64,000 nucleotides of DNA from CAVVSQ01 sp963848825 (GTDB lineage Bacteria > Planctomycetota > Planctomycetia > Gemmatales > Gemmataceae): contig CAWKFA010000015.1 of the NCBI GenBank assembly GCA_963848825.1, positions 1,302,001-1,366,000 of the forward strand. Direction: 5' to 3'. Below are positions 9,335-19,439 of the stretch, in pieces. The notes beneath the pieces were generated by a model. The model did no database searches and had not been told where the DNA came from. It saw nothing but the letters and a program-made list of their open reading frames with translations. A program made the position numbers and the translations under genes. How positions within the stretch are numbered: position 1 is the first letter of the stretch; each line of letters opens with the position of its first letter.

Positions 9335-10253
9335 CTATAGCTCCGCGGAAACTTCTCCATCCGGGCTCGATTCGTTGAAGGCCGCCTTGAGGCCTTCGCC
9401 CACGGGCAGAATCAAGGGTAGCGCCACGAGGATCAGGCCCAGAACGGTACGCCCGACCACGCTAAGGCGTCGCACCCCCGGGAACTCGGTGAGCCAGGGC
9501 ATGAGCGGAGCAAGCATCAAGAAGACTGCGTATCGATTGGGTAGAGTGCCGAAGAAACGCCCCACGATAATGACACCGAAGAGGCCAACGAGACCCGCGC
9601 CGGAAAGACGCACCTTGAGGGCCGGACCGGCGAGAAGGAAGGCGGCCGCGCTGGCGCCCGCGAGCGACCCAGCGAGTGCGATGCCCATCTGGCCGCCGGT
9701 GGTATAACCCGAGTGCATGACCGCGATCCCCGCTGCGGCCGTTGTCAAAAACAGCGCGGCACCCACGGCGGCAGGCGCGGTGCGATACTGCAGTTGCTCC
9801 ACAAGATACCAAACAACAACCAGCGTCGCCGCCAGGCCGCTCATGATAAGAAGAGCTTGCGGGAGGGGCCATTCGCGCGTTCCCGGCCCAGCGATATCGG
9901 CAACATAGCTTGTGCCAAACAGCAGAATTGGGGTCGCGGCCGCGGCCAGGAGCAGGCGTGGGAGCCATACCCACCATCCAGGCATATGGGTACCGGCGGT
10001 CAAGCATCCCACGATTAGGGTTGCGGGCAGCAAAATGGTCAGCCAGCGTTCGCGGTCGCCTACCGGGGGCCACGCTGGCCAGAAACCGAACGCCCAACAG
10101 CCAAGGAAAAACCCCAGCCCGACACCCCAGGTCCAGCCCAGGCTCATGCGCGGGGCTTGGCGACCAGCGCGGCGCGGCGAAAAGCAGATAGACCACCGCA
10201 GCCGCGATGCCGGCCAGCACCGCCGCTTGCGTCATGAGCACAAAGTCGGGCAT
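9335..10253 (-). CDS. polytopic membrane protein of unknown function, probable frameshift near 10150-10190
   Basis: Two overlapping frames join to ~305 residues. The upstream frame (ATG at 10253) begins with a clear membrane helix, LMTQAAVLAGIAAAVVYLLF. The downstream frame begins near 10147 with GWTWGVGLGFFLGCWAFGFW and continues through about seven more hydrophobic segments. Each frame loses its hydrophobic pattern where the other gains it, so one extra base around 10150-10190 is the simplest reading. It follows the YceI gene by 28 bp on the same strand and is probably cotranscribed with it. I do not recognise the family. Confidence 0.6.
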
Positions 10254-10281
10254 GGGCGTTCCCGTGATCCAGGGCGAGGGG

Positions 10282-10847
10282 TTACTTCTTGACGGCTTCC
10301 AGACCGACGTAGATTTTCACCTCATCGCCGAGTCCCATCGGTCCGCCAACGCGGAAGTCGCCGCGGTGCAGTTCAAATGCGCCATAAAAGCCGATATTGG
10401 TCTTCCCCTTGGAGTCGAGAGTCTTGCCGCCCATGAGGTTGACAGTGATGGATTTCTTGACGCCGTGCATTGTGAAATCGCCGGTGACGTCATAGCCATC
10501 CTTCGCCGGGCGTACGCTGGTGCTTTGGAAGGTGATCAGGGGAAATTGTTTCGCGTCGAAGAAATCCGGGCTGCGCAGGTGATTGTCGGCGCCGGCTGGT
10601 TCGTATCCACGCTGGTCGCCTTCATGGTCAACGCGAACGATGACTTGGTGGGGTCGGCCTTGTCGATCGTGAGCGTGCCGGACATGTCGTTGAAGCGGCC
10701 GTGGACGTAACTGATGCCCATGTGCTGGATCATAAAAGTATTGGAGGAATGGGCCGGGTCGAGCGTGAAGGTGTCGGCTCCTTGAACCAGCGAGCCAGCC
10801 ACAGCGATGCTCAGGACGACGAGTAGAAACCGCGCTTGGGTCAGCAT
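10282..10847 (-). CDS. YceI-like lipocalin-fold periplasmic protein, one frameshift near 10590
   Basis: ATG at 10847 is preceded by AAAGGA and encodes a signal peptide (LLVVLSIAVAGSLVQGA). The YceI fold follows: FTLDPAHSSNTFMIQHMGIS, YVHGRFNDMSGTL, then after the break HLRSPDFFDAKQFPLITF and FTMHGVKKSITVNLMGG, ending DEVKIYVGLEAVKK. The frame changes between SVDTNQPA and ADNHLRSP; one missing G or C in the stretch 10585-10595 explains it. YceI proteins bind amphiphilic isoprenoid-like ligands in the periplasm. Here a membrane protein follows 28 bp downstream, a pairing also seen when YceI partners a cytochrome b561, but that partner is not recognisable here. Confidence 0.82.
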
Positions 10848-10971
10848 ACGGAATCCTTTCTGGCGCTCACGCCAAAACGAGGGTAGATAGCTAGTTTCGG
10901 ACGGAGTTATTGATATGAAATAGTATCGATGGCGATAAGACAACGGCGCCGGGCTTGTTTTGGCGCCGCTT

Positions 10972-12069
10972 TCAGTTTAGCTCGTCGAGCCAGTTGCGTA
11001 GGTCCGTCTCGTATTCGCTGGCCAGGTCGCCTTTGACAAGCTGGCGGTGAAAATCCGCCGCGCCTTTGCGGTCGAGATCGGCCGCCTGCGCGTTTTGAAA
11101 GCGCTTGGCGGGGTCGGGCGCGGTCATTTTGCGGCACAGATGCAGCAAGAGTTCGTTGTCGCGCACTTCATCCGGGAGAAAGTCCGGGAGCCAGTGTTCC
11201 AACTGCATCTTGGCGTCCACGAGCTTGTCGAGTTCGGCCAGGCCGTCAAAAGGACACTGGCCGGCGAGCATTTCGATCAGGATGTAGCCAAGGCTGGCCA
11301 GGTCGGAGAGTCGCGTGTTTTGTCCGCCGCGCAGGACCTCGGGGGCGGCATAGGTTGGCGACCACATACGCCGGAAATTTGGCTTGTCTAGCTGCACCGC
11401 GGAGCCGATATCGATGATCTTGGCCGCTCCGGTGCGCTTGACCATGATGTTGGCCGGCTTGAGATCGCCATGCGCGATCCCTTCACGGTGCAGGGCCCCG
11501 AGCCCCGCCAGGCATTCGCGCAAGATCTGGATCGCCACGCCCGGCTTGAAGCGCGGCTGGGTAACGCCCCTGGCCAGAATCACCTTGGTCACGTACTGCC
11601 AGCGCTCCGGGCTCAGAATTTCCTTCGAGCGGTCGTAGAGGCGTTGCGTCAACAGGTCACGCAGATCGAAGCCGTCGATCCACTCCATCACCATGATGCG
11701 CACGCCTTCATGGGAAATGAAATTGTGCAGGTCGAGCAGGTTGTCGTGTTGAATGAGGGCCACGCGCGAAGCCATCGCGGCGACCCGCGCCATGTCCGCC
11801 TCATAGGCAGCCGCGTGCTGGTATTGTTCCGGCGAGAAAACCTTGAGCGCCACCGGCAGGCGGAAAAGGTCGCTGCCCTGGCGCTCGCTCAAATAAACAA
11901 CACCCTGGCCCCCCTTGCCCAGCTCGCGGATTTTACGATACTGCGCCGCCCAAAAAATCTGGGCGCTTTGCGAAATGAGGTTATACCTCTCCATGAGAAA
12001 GGCGATATCTTTGCCAGACGCGGCCGCTCCTCCGGGCCACATCGTGGGTTCGGATAATGTGGTATTCAT
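10972..12069 (-). CDS. Hanks-type Ser/Thr protein kinase with HGD and DIG active-site variants (365 aa)
   Basis: A cytoplasmic kinase with no transmembrane segment or sensor domain. Seen motifs: glycine loop GKGGQG (51-56), VALK with K76, catalytic loop H200-G-D202-LKPAN, metal-binding segment D220-I-G (usually DFG) and A242-P-E. The Arg of HRD is Gly, making it a non-RD kinase, while all phosphotransfer residues (K76, D202, N207, D220) are present, so activity is expected. About 45 residues precede the domain and ~100 residues including the C-lobe follow. It stands alone, opposite no obvious substrate gene. Planctomycetes carry many such kinases. Confidence 0.9.
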   Translation of the reverse strand: MNTTLSEPTMWPGGAAASGKDIAFLMERYNLISQSAQIFWAAQYRKIRELGKGGQGVVYLSERQGSDLFRLPVALKVFSPEQYQHAAAYEADMARVAAMASRVALIQHDNLLDLHNFISHEGVRIMVMEWIDGFDLRDLLTQRLYDRSKEILSPERWQYVTKVILARGVTQPRFKPGVAIQILRECLAGLGALHREGIAHGDLKPANIMVKRTGAAKIIDIGSAVQLDKPNFRRMWSPTYAAPEVLRGGQNTRLSDLASLGYILIEMLAGQCPFDGLAELDKLVDAKMQLEHWLPDFLPDEVRDNELLLHLCRKMTAPDPAKRFQNAQAADLDRKGAADFHRQLVKGDLASEYETDLRNWLDELN

Positions 12070-12186
12070 TCACCTTCCAGGGTTTGCGCTCGCCTGCGGC
12101 CGCGACGGGAGGTACGACCCAGAGTCAGGCAGCATTATAACGGTGCCTGCCCGAATTGAAAACCCGGATGTGACGTTGAGGATGGC

Positions 12187-12908
12187 TCAGGGACAGTTGG
12201 TCCAGCGTGCCGGGGGATACCAGCAATCGCCCAGATGATAATGGCGCTCGATGTAGGGATTGAACGAATGCTCGAAGAAAAGATCGTGGGGATAGGTCGC
12301 GCTGGGCCGGGCGATTTCGCGGTCGAGCAGGCCGCCCGCCACCAGGCACTCGGTGACCAGCTCGGAGCAGTAATAGCTGATGCGATTCGGGTTCGATTTG
12401 CCCATGAACGTGGTGCGCAGCGGGCCGTGCGCCGGAAAGGGGTCAATTGCAGGCCCAACCGCGGCAGTGCGAAGAACTTGCCCTCCTGGAGCTCGGCGAA
12501 CGTCGTGAGGGCGCACGATTGCTCCGGCGTGATGGGCACGCGCCGTTTGCGGACCCACAAGGGCCCCTTGGCGGCGTAGGAGCCGATGTGCGGCAAGGCG
12601 TCCATGCTTCGAATAAAGAGCGTGTCGTTGGGGCCAGCCTCTAAAAGCGCCAGCCGTCCATCCGAACGGGCGAAAAAGATGCCCGAATTATGCGGCTCAA
12701 ACGCCAGCGCGAGATCATGCGTGATTTTCCAGAACACGTTCGAGTCGGTGGCCAGCATGATATCGCCCGGCTGCGGCACGTAAGCCTCGACGGGCCCGCG
12801 CAGGAGCTTATCCATGGAATAGGAAGGCTGGTAGAGAAAGGACGCCTCCGCTTCCCCACCCGGGCCGCCCGTCAGCAAACACGCAATCGAGAGGAGCAGA
12901 GGTTGCAT
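12187..12908 (-). CDS. C92-type (YiiX/YaeF-like) permuted papain-fold protein, exported, one frameshift near 12440
   Basis: Short signal peptide (residues 1-18), then the C92/DUF830 pattern: VPQPGDIMLATDSN, a His in EPHNSGIFF (H73), LALLEAGPNDT, and after the frame change YYCSELVTECL with the expected catalytic Cys. These are the circularly permuted NlpC/P60-like elements (His first, Cys later) of the family; substrates are amides or lipids in the envelope. The first frame is in family register to LPRLGLQLTPF; the second resumes PAHGPLRTTFMGKS and ends HYHLGDCWYPP. One base change in the GC-rich stretch near 12440 reconciles them. A paralogue lies at 63652. Confidence 0.75.
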
Positions 12909-13286
12909 GGCGTTATCTCACCGCCTTGGGTAGCCCGGAGTTGGCAAACGCTCCGGCGCCATTAAGGGAACGAGGGAACCTCCACTAACATCACGTTTTT
13001 TGCCAAGGCCCATTCACCAAATCAGCCCGCATTCGCACTTGCCAGGCCACAAGCTGGGAAAGCTGTACCGCCAAAAGGGCCATTCGATCGTTTCACGCAA
13101 CCATACCCCTTTTGCAACGATGGAATTAGCGTGAAAGGAATGAAATGGTGCAACGACTACCGCCTAATTCCGGCTGCAATTCCGCCGGGCAGCCCCTTGA
13201 ACATCCTTTCACGCTCGGTTAATGTGGAGATTATTAAAACACCCGACGCACGTCTGGACGTTCTTTTTTTGCACCGAGGTTGATCC
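12909..13286. other. 378-bp intergenic region between divergent genes
   Basis: Separates the C92-type gene from the pilus ATPase cluster and must hold the promoters of both. No ORF of coding character is seen. A tiny ACGT-CTGG-ACGT stem followed by TTCTTTTTTT at 13254-13274 sits just before the pilB-like start; it could be an attenuator but is too short to assert. Confidence 0.4.
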
Positions 13287-14990
13287 ATGGCCAAAGGGCG
13301 CGGCGATTTCACCGAAATCCTTCTCAAAAAACAGGTTCTCAGTGCCGACCAACTGAACGAAGCCCGCGGTATGGCCCAGCAAAGCGGCGCCAAGATTCAG
13401 GACGCCCTCATCAAGCTCGGCTATTGCTCCATGGAAGAGGTCATGGTCGCCATCGGCGAGTTCTCGGGCATGCAGTCCGTGAGCCTGGTCGATGTCACCA
13501 TTCCCGCTTCCGTCATCGAGCTGGTGCCGGAATCGGTGGCCCGCGAAAACGTCATTATTCCCCTGTCCCAGGAAAACGGCACCCTGAAGATCGTCGTTCA
13601 CGATCCGACCGATTTCGACACCATCCAGAAGCTGCAATTCATTCTGAACAAAGAGATTATGCCCGTTTTGGCTGCCCGCGAGCAGATCGTGGAGGCCATC
13701 AACCGCCACTACGGCCAAACCGAGACCGAATCCGTCGATTCCATGCTTCAGGAGTTCACGGACACGCAGATCGACTTCACCGAGACCGAAGCCACCAACA
13801 AGGGCGCCGCCGAGGAGAGCGACGCCCCCGTTGTCAAGCTGGTTAATTTGATCATTTCCGAGGCCATCGGCCTGCGGGCCAGCGATATCCATATCGAGCC
13901 CTTCGCCGACCGCGTGCGCGTCCGCTATCGCATCGATGGCGTGCTTGTCGAGCGCGATAGCCCGCCGCGCCGCCTGCTCGCCCCGCTCGTGTCGCGCATC
14001 AAGATCATGGGAAGCATCGATATCTCGGAAAAACGCCGCCCCCAGGACGGGCGCATCAAGATGATCGTCCAGGGTAAATACTTCGACTTGCGGGTCAGCA
14101 TTCTGCCGACCACGCACGGCCAATCAGTGGTCATGCGTGTACTAGATCGCAAGAGTATACAAGTGAGCATCAAGGACCTCGGTTTCCTTGAGGACGATTA
14201 CAAGCGCTTCCAACAAATCATCAAACGCCCCAACGGCATTTTTCTGGTTACCGGGCCCACCGGCTCCGGCAAGACGACCACCCTTTACTCCGCGCTGAAC
14301 GAACTTAATCGACCTGATCGGAAGATCATCACTGCCGAAGATCCGGTCGAATATAACCTGCCCGGCATCAACCAATGCGAGGTGAAACATAGCATCGGGC
14401 TCGATTTTCAGCGGATCATCCGCGCCATGTTACGTCAAGCGCCCAACATTATTCTGGTCGGCGAAATTCGCGACCAGGAGACGGCCGAGATCGCCGTGCA
14501 GGCCTCTCTGACAGGACACTTAGTTTTTAGTACACTGCATACGAACGATGCGCCCAGCGCTATTACACGTATGCAGGATATCGGGGTGGCCCCGTTTCTC
14601 GTCGCATCTTCAGTTATTGCCATCATGGCTCAGCGTTTGGTGCGGGTGGTTTGCCCCAAATGCAAGGAAAAGGACACACCGCCGGATGCCGAAATTCAGG
14701 CCTCCGGTTTGACCCCCGCCATCGTCGCCACCGCTCAATTTGTGCGCGGCCGCGGCTGCTCGAATTGCAACCACACCGGCTTCCGTGGACGCAAGGGAAT
14801 TTATGAATTGCTGAAGATGAATGGTGCCATCCGCGAAATGACCTTCAACCGCGAGCCCGCCCAGGTCATCCGCCGCCAGGCCCGCCTCCTGGGCATGCGT
14901 ACCTTGCTGGAAGATGGTGTCATGAAAGCAGTTAATGGCATTACTACCCTGGAAGAAGTCCTCAGCATCTGTCATCACGCCGAAGGCTAA
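13287..14990 (+). CDS. type IV pilus assembly / type II secretion ATPase, PilB/GspE family (567 aa)
   Basis: Hexameric motor ATPase that drives pilin polymerisation at the inner membrane. Order: N-terminal MshEN/GSPII_E_N domain (residues ~1-150), N2 segment with RASDIHIEPF, then the RecA-like core with Walker A GPTGSGKTT (~322-330), Asp box ITAEDPVEY, Walker B ILVGEIRDQETAEIA and His box STLHTNDAPSA. A zinc-binding Cys tetrad follows (CPKC ~455, CSNC ~490), typical of extension ATPases and absent from PilT. The ATG at 13287 begins MAKGRGDFTEILLKK, directly in the MshEN register. First gene of the pilus-like cluster; a second PilB-like ATPase lies 1.7 kb downstream. Confidence 0.94.
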   Translation: MAKGRGDFTEILLKKQVLSADQLNEARGMAQQSGAKIQDALIKLGYCSMEEVMVAIGEFSGMQSVSLVDVTIPASVIELVPESVARENVIIPLSQENGTLKIVVHDPTDFDTIQKLQFILNKEIMPVLAAREQIVEAINRHYGQTETESVDSMLQEFTDTQIDFTETEATNKGAAEESDAPVVKLVNLIISEAIGLRASDIHIEPFADRVRVRYRIDGVLVERDSPPRRLLAPLVSRIKIMGSIDISEKRRPQDGRIKMIVQGKYFDLRVSILPTTHGQSVVMRVLDRKSIQVSIKDLGFLEDDYKRFQQIIKRPNGIFLVTGPTGSGKTTTLYSALNELNRPDRKIITAEDPVEYNLPGINQCEVKHSIGLDFQRIIRAMLRQAPNIILVGEIRDQETAEIAVQASLTGHLVFSTLHTNDAPSAITRMQDIGVAPFLVASSVIAIMAQRLVRVVCPKCKEKDTPPDAEIQASGLTPAIVATAQFVRGRGCSNCNHTGFRGRKGIYELLKMNGAIREMTFNREPAQVIRRQARLLGMRTLLEDGVMKAVNGITTLEEVLSICHHAEG

Positions 14991-15348
14991 CTATTTGTTC
15001 CATCTGGGCAGGCTGCATTGACCTGGCAAGCTTCAGCAGCGCGCCGATTTGCGCGGCTTCAAGCTGCCAGCTGCCAGGCCGGTTGAAATTACTTTTGACG
15101 CCCGGCTGGGCCTTGGCGAGTGGCCTCTCGCTCACCTGGATGTCAGGCGGTGGGACACCGCCAAAGAGAAGCCGGCTCGCGGCCGCGGTGCTCAGGCGCT
15201 TTGCGGATGATTAAGGGTCAGGGACCAAGTTGCGGCTTTTGTCGTCTTTTCGCTTTTTTCGAAGAATAAATTTGCCTGGCCCGCATGGGCCGGAATAATA
15301 AGGGAAAGCAAAGCCTTTCTCACCTCACGTTTCTGAAGGGTCGCTGCG
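14991..15348. other. 358-bp intergenic region
   Basis: Between the pilB-like and pilT genes. GC-rich first half with imperfect inverted words (GGCAAGCTTCAGCAGCGCG / GCGCGGCTTCAAGCTGCC near 15031-15072) that could form a leaky terminator; the second half is AT-richer and probably carries the pilT promoter. No ORF recognised. Confidence 0.35.
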
Positions 15349-16530
15349 GTGGCTGGCACAAACGTACTGATGGAAAAACTTCTGGACACGGTGGTGACGC
15401 TCAAGGCGAGCGATCTCCATATCACCGTGGGCCAGCCTCCCGTGCTCCGGCATCAAGGTCGCATGCGCCGGCTCGACACCAAGAGCCTCGACAATGACGA
15501 TACCACGGCACTCATGAAGAGCATCACCCCCGACCGCTGCCAGCAAGAGATTCAAGAAAAGGGGGGCTCCGACTTCGCCATCGAATACCTCAACGGCGTT
15601 CGCTTCCGCGTGGCCGTCTTCAAACAGCGGGGCAGCATCGGCCTTGTTCTCCGGCGAATTCCGAGCCAGTTTCTCTCCTTCGAACAGGTCGGCATGCCCG
15701 AGGCCATCAAACGCCTCATCGTCCGGCCGCGCGGTCTGATTCTCGTCACCGGCCCCACCGGCTCCGGCAAGACGACCAGCCTCGCCAGCATGATCAACTT
15801 CCTCAATCACAACTACGATCGCCATATCATCACGCTCGAAGATCCGATCGAATACTATCACAAGCACGAAAAATGTACCGTCAACCAGCGCGAAATCGGG
15901 ACCGACGTGCCCACCTTCTCCGAGGGCATCAAGCGGGCCCTGCGTATGGACCCGGACATCATTCTCGTCGGTGAAATGCGCGACCTCGATACGATCCACG
16001 CGGCCATCGAAGCCGCCGAAACGGGCCATATCGTGTTCGGCACGCTGCACACCAGCAGCGCTTCGTCCACCGTAAACCGCATCATCGACGTTTTCCCGCA
16101 GGAACAACAGGACCAGATCCGTACCCAGTTATCGACCGCCCTCATCGGCGTTTTGTCCCAGTGTTTGCTGCCCAAAAAGCCCGAAGGCGTCATCGCGGCT
16201 TATGAGATGCTGGTGCTCACGCCCGCCATCTCCAACCTGATCCGCGAAAATAAAACTTATCGCATCGATTCCAGCATCCAGACCGGCCGCAAGGATGGCA
16301 TGTTCCTTCTCGATGATAGCCTCTTCCGCCTCTGGCGGAACGGCCTGGTCGAAAAGGAGGAAGCCCTCGGCAAATCGCAGAAGCCGGCGGAACTGGCCGC
16401 CCGTATCCTTCTCGCCGAACGCGGCGAAGTCGATGAAGACGCCGACCTGGACGATGACGATGAGGACGAAGATGAGGATGATCGCCCCCGTCGCGGCCGC
16501 AAACGCGACGATGACGACGATGATGATTGA
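15349..16530 (+). CDS. pilT: twitching motility / pilus retraction ATPase PilT (393 aa)
   Basis: Retraction motor of type IV pili. GTG start at 15349 leads into KLLDTVVTLKASDLHIT, the canonical PilT N-terminus. The core has Walker A GPTGSGKTT (~133-141), Asp box ITLEDPIEYYH, Walker B ILVGEMRDLDTI, His box FGTLHTSSAS and the AIRNLIRE-like segment PAISNLIRENKTY near the C-terminus that is diagnostic for PilT. The last ~30 residues are an unusual acidic tail of Asp/Glu runs interrupted by RPRRGRKR, longer than in classical PilT. No Cys tetrad. It is placed between two PilB-like ATPases. Confidence 0.95.
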   Translation: MAGTNVLMEKLLDTVVTLKASDLHITVGQPPVLRHQGRMRRLDTKSLDNDDTTALMKSITPDRCQQEIQEKGGSDFAIEYLNGVRFRVAVFKQRGSIGLVLRRIPSQFLSFEQVGMPEAIKRLIVRPRGLILVTGPTGSGKTTSLASMINFLNHNYDRHIITLEDPIEYYHKHEKCTVNQREIGTDVPTFSEGIKRALRMDPDIILVGEMRDLDTIHAAIEAAETGHIVFGTLHTSSASSTVNRIIDVFPQEQQDQIRTQLSTALIGVLSQCLLPKKPEGVIAAYEMLVLTPAISNLIRENKTYRIDSSIQTGRKDGMFLLDDSLFRLWRNGLVEKEEALGKSQKPAELAARILLAERGEVDEDADLDDDDEDEDEDDRPRRGRKRDDDDDDD

Positions 16531-16560
16531 TGCCAGAAGATTGAATGATACACCGTTTGC

Positions 16561-16655
16561 AGCCCGTTGAAAAAGGGGACAGGACCCTTCTGCAAGGCTG
16601 AATCTCCAATGTTTTTGCGATGGCCAAGGGGTCCTGTCCCCTTTTTCAACGGGCT
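16561..16655. repeat. REP-type hairpin element (short-arm subfamily, AGCCCGTTG ends)
   Basis: A perfect 27-bp inverted repeat (16561-16587 and 16629-16655) encloses a 41-nt loop. The arms read AGCCCGTTG, A-run, then GGGGACAGGACCC. The element sits 30 bp after pilT and 58 bp before the next start and would fold as a strong hairpin in the transcript. The same family recurs at 22951, 25311, 26786, 26887, 31620 and 54872. Confidence 0.9.
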
Positions 16656-16713
16656 GTTAGGTGCGGTTCCAGCGAAACCGTACCAGCCCGAGCGTGCCCG
16701 ATAGGTAAGCACC

Positions 16714-18866
16714 ATGTCCACACCGAATGATCCAAAGAAGCCGGGGCCCAGCAAGCCGCCCGTGCCGCCAGGCGCCGCCAAGCCAGCGCCCGCCGCCGGC
16801 GCTGGCCAACCACCCCGACCGCAACAGCCCGCGGGGCAGCCTCCCCGGCCCGCGCCGCAGCCCGGCGCCAAGCCGCCTATCCCGCCCACGGCCAAGCCCG
16901 CCACTGGCGCCGTGCCCGCCAAGCCCGGCATTCCTGGCGCGCCCGGCGCCAAGCCCGGCGTACCGGCAGCACCGGTAGCCAAGCCAGCCGTCCCTGGCGC
17001 CAAGCCTGTCCAGGGTCAAGCACCCGCTGCCAAACCCGCGCCAGGTCAGGCACCGGCCAAGGCCGCGCCGCCCGCCGCGGCCAAGCCCGCCGGCAAGCCG
17101 ACTGTCTCCGCCAAGGACCATAAGCCTGCTCCCGTCAAATCGAGCAGCAGCAGCCGCTCCGGTCGTCGTCTGGGCCAGGTCCTTATCGATCTTGGCTATC
17201 TCGATGAAGATCAGCTCTGGGCCGTCCTTGAAGAAGCTAAAAGTTCCGGCGTCCTCATGGGCCAGGCGGCGCTGTCGCGCGGCCTCATCACCCCGGTGCA
17301 GCTGCAGCAAGCTCTCGCCGATCAGTTCGGGCTCAGACTGCTCAGTCCGGAAGAGCTCAAGCCCAGCCCGGAAGCGCTGACCCGCGTCCCCGAAACCATG
17401 GCCAGCGTCTACAAGGTCCTGCCCCTCTCCCTCAAGGATGATTCGCTCACGGTGGTCCTCGGCGATCCCAGCAACTTGCCCGCCCTCGACGACCTGCGCA
17501 ACTTCCTGCAGGTCAAGGAAGTCGTCGCCACCCTGGCCGACCCCTCGTCCATCGCTGAAGTGCTTTCGAAGTGCTACGTCGGCAAGGAAGAATCGATCAT
17601 GGACATCATCGCCTCCCTCCAGGACGGCGAGGAAGGGCCGCACCGCCGGGAAGGCAGCATCGACCTTGAAAGCCTCATGGAAATTCAGGACGCCGCTCCC
17701 GTCCGCAAGCTGCTCAACATGGTCATGCTCCTGGCCATCAAGGACCGGGCCAGCGATATTCATTTCGAGCCCTTCGAAGATGAATACAAGATGCGCTACC
17801 GCTGCGACGGCGTTCTCTATGAAATGGTGCCGCCGCCTCGCCATCTCGCCATGGCCATCTCCACCCGTATCAAGGTCATGGCCAACCTCGACATCGCCGA
17901 ACGCCGCCTGCCGCAGGATGGCCGTATCGAATTGAACGTCGGCGGCAACTCCGTCGATATGCGCGTCAGCATCCTGCCCACCATGTTCGGCGAAAGCTGC
18001 GTCATTCGCGTGCTCGACCGCGGCAACGTCGGCCTCGATCTCAACCGCGTCGGCCTCGAGTCCGAGCATGCTCGCGCAGTTTCGCGAGATGATCCACAAG
18101 CCCAACGGCATCATCCTGGTCACCGGCCCCACCGGCTCCGGCAAGACCACCACCCTCTACTCCGCCCTCAACGAGCTCAACGAAATCACCGAAAAAATCA
18201 TCACCACCGAGGACCCGGTCGAGTACGACATCGACGGCATCGTGCAGGTGCCCATCAACACCGACATCGGCGTCACCTTCGCCGCCGCCCTGCGCGCCAT
18301 CCTCCGTCAAGACCCCGACAAGATCCTCGTCGGTGAAATTCGCGACCTCGAAACCGCGCAGATCGCGGTGCAGTCCGCCCTTACCGGCCACATGGTCTTC
18401 AGCACCTTGCACACGAACGATGCCCCCAGCACCATCACCCGCCTGCGCGACATGGGGCTGGAAACCTTCCTTATCACCGCCACCCTCGAAGGCATCCTGG
18501 CCCAGCGCCTGGTGCGCAAAATCTGCGAAGACTGCCGCACCGAGTTCGAACCCAGCCCCGAACTCCTCATGGAGCTCAACCTCCGGCCGCCGGACATCGT
18601 CGGCAAGAAGTTCTTCTACGGCAAAGGCTGCGACCGCTGCAACAACTCCGGCCACCGCGGCCGCAAGGGCATCTTCGAACTGATCACCATGAACGATGAA
18701 CTCCGCGACATGGTCAGCAACGGGTCCTCCACAGACAAAATGCGCGAAGCCTGCCGCACGCATGGGCATGACAACCCTCCGCGAATCCGGCCTCCGCGCC
18801 ATCTTCGCCGGCCAAACCACCATCGAAGAAGTAGTCCACGAAACGGTCTTGGAAGACGAAGCGTAA
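16714..18866 (+). CDS. second PilB/GspE-type ATPase with Pro/Ala/Lys-rich N-terminal extension, two frameshifts (near 18066 and 18760)
   Basis: After ~145 residues of low-complexity Pro/Ala/Lys sequence (PPRPQQPAGQPPRPAP, AKPG repeats) comes a complete PilB-like protein: MshEN domain (RRLGQVLIDLGYLDEDQLW, ~150-300), RASDIHFEPFEDEYKMRYR, Walker A GPTGSGKTT (~470), Asp box TTEDPVEYD, Walker B ILVGEIRDLETAQIA, His box STLHTNDAPS, Cys tetrad CEDC/CDRC. The first frame leaves the family at VGLESE (18066) and the second continues MLAQFREMIHKPNG; it leaves at EACRTHG (18760), where GMTTLRESGLRAIF continues in a third frame to TAA at 18866. One extra base at each site restores ~717 codons. The extension may be a flexible, possibly aggregation-free linker; its role is unknown. 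Confidence 0.9.
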
Positions 18867-18917
18867 GTGAGGTGAGTGAACCTTTGGGAATGCAGAACGA
18901 CAGGACCAACACTACGG

Positions 18918-19300
18918 ATGTCGGACACCAAAAACGGAATGAACGGCTCCTTACCCCAAAGGGGTTAAATCACAAAGCCCAGGGTTGGTACCCCAACCCT
19001 GGGGAGGCAAACGAAAAAACATGATTTTACCCTGAAAGGGTTACAGCACGGTATCGTGATCAGCGGGACGAAAAACGTCCGGAACAACAAACCGGACAAC
19101 AAACACGGGTGCCGTATGTCGAACACCAAAAACGGGGTAAACGGCTCCTTACCCCAACGGGGTTAAACCAATTAGCCCAGGGTTGGTACTCCAACCCGGG
19201 GACGAATCAAGAAACATGATTTTACCCTGAAAGGGTTACAGCACCGTATCGTGATCAACGGAACATAAAACGCTCTGACAAACACTGGACCCCAACCCTG
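18918..19300. repeat. two tandem copies of a ~198-bp hairpin-rich repeat
   Basis: The segment beginning ATGTCGGACACCAAAAACGG at 18918 recurs at 19116 (ATGTCGAACACCAAAAACGG) and stays alignable through TACAGCACGGTATCGTGATCA in each copy. Each copy holds CCCC-AAA/C-GGGG, then an 11-bp stem CCCAGGGTTGG...CCAACCCTGGG (decayed in copy 2) and ACCCT-GAA-AGGGT. A third partial (CCCCAACCCTGGGA) lies near 19292-19306. Fills most of the 573-bp gap between the second pilB-like gene and pilC; no coding potential seen. Confidence 0.85.
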
Positions 19301-19439
19301 GGAACAATAGCCGGAATATTCGGACTCATTCGGGTACGCAACCTTTCAGGAAGGAGGAGACAGAAGTGAGGTAATCACAAGCACTTTAGCCAGGCGGTCA
19401 CGCCTCGCGCGCCTTGGGCTCTCCTCACTCCTCACTCTT

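Noticed and set aside
16657..18153. 498-codon minus-strand frame opposite the second PilB
   Set aside because: Gly/Arg/Asp-rich mirror of the Pro/Ala-rich coding strand.
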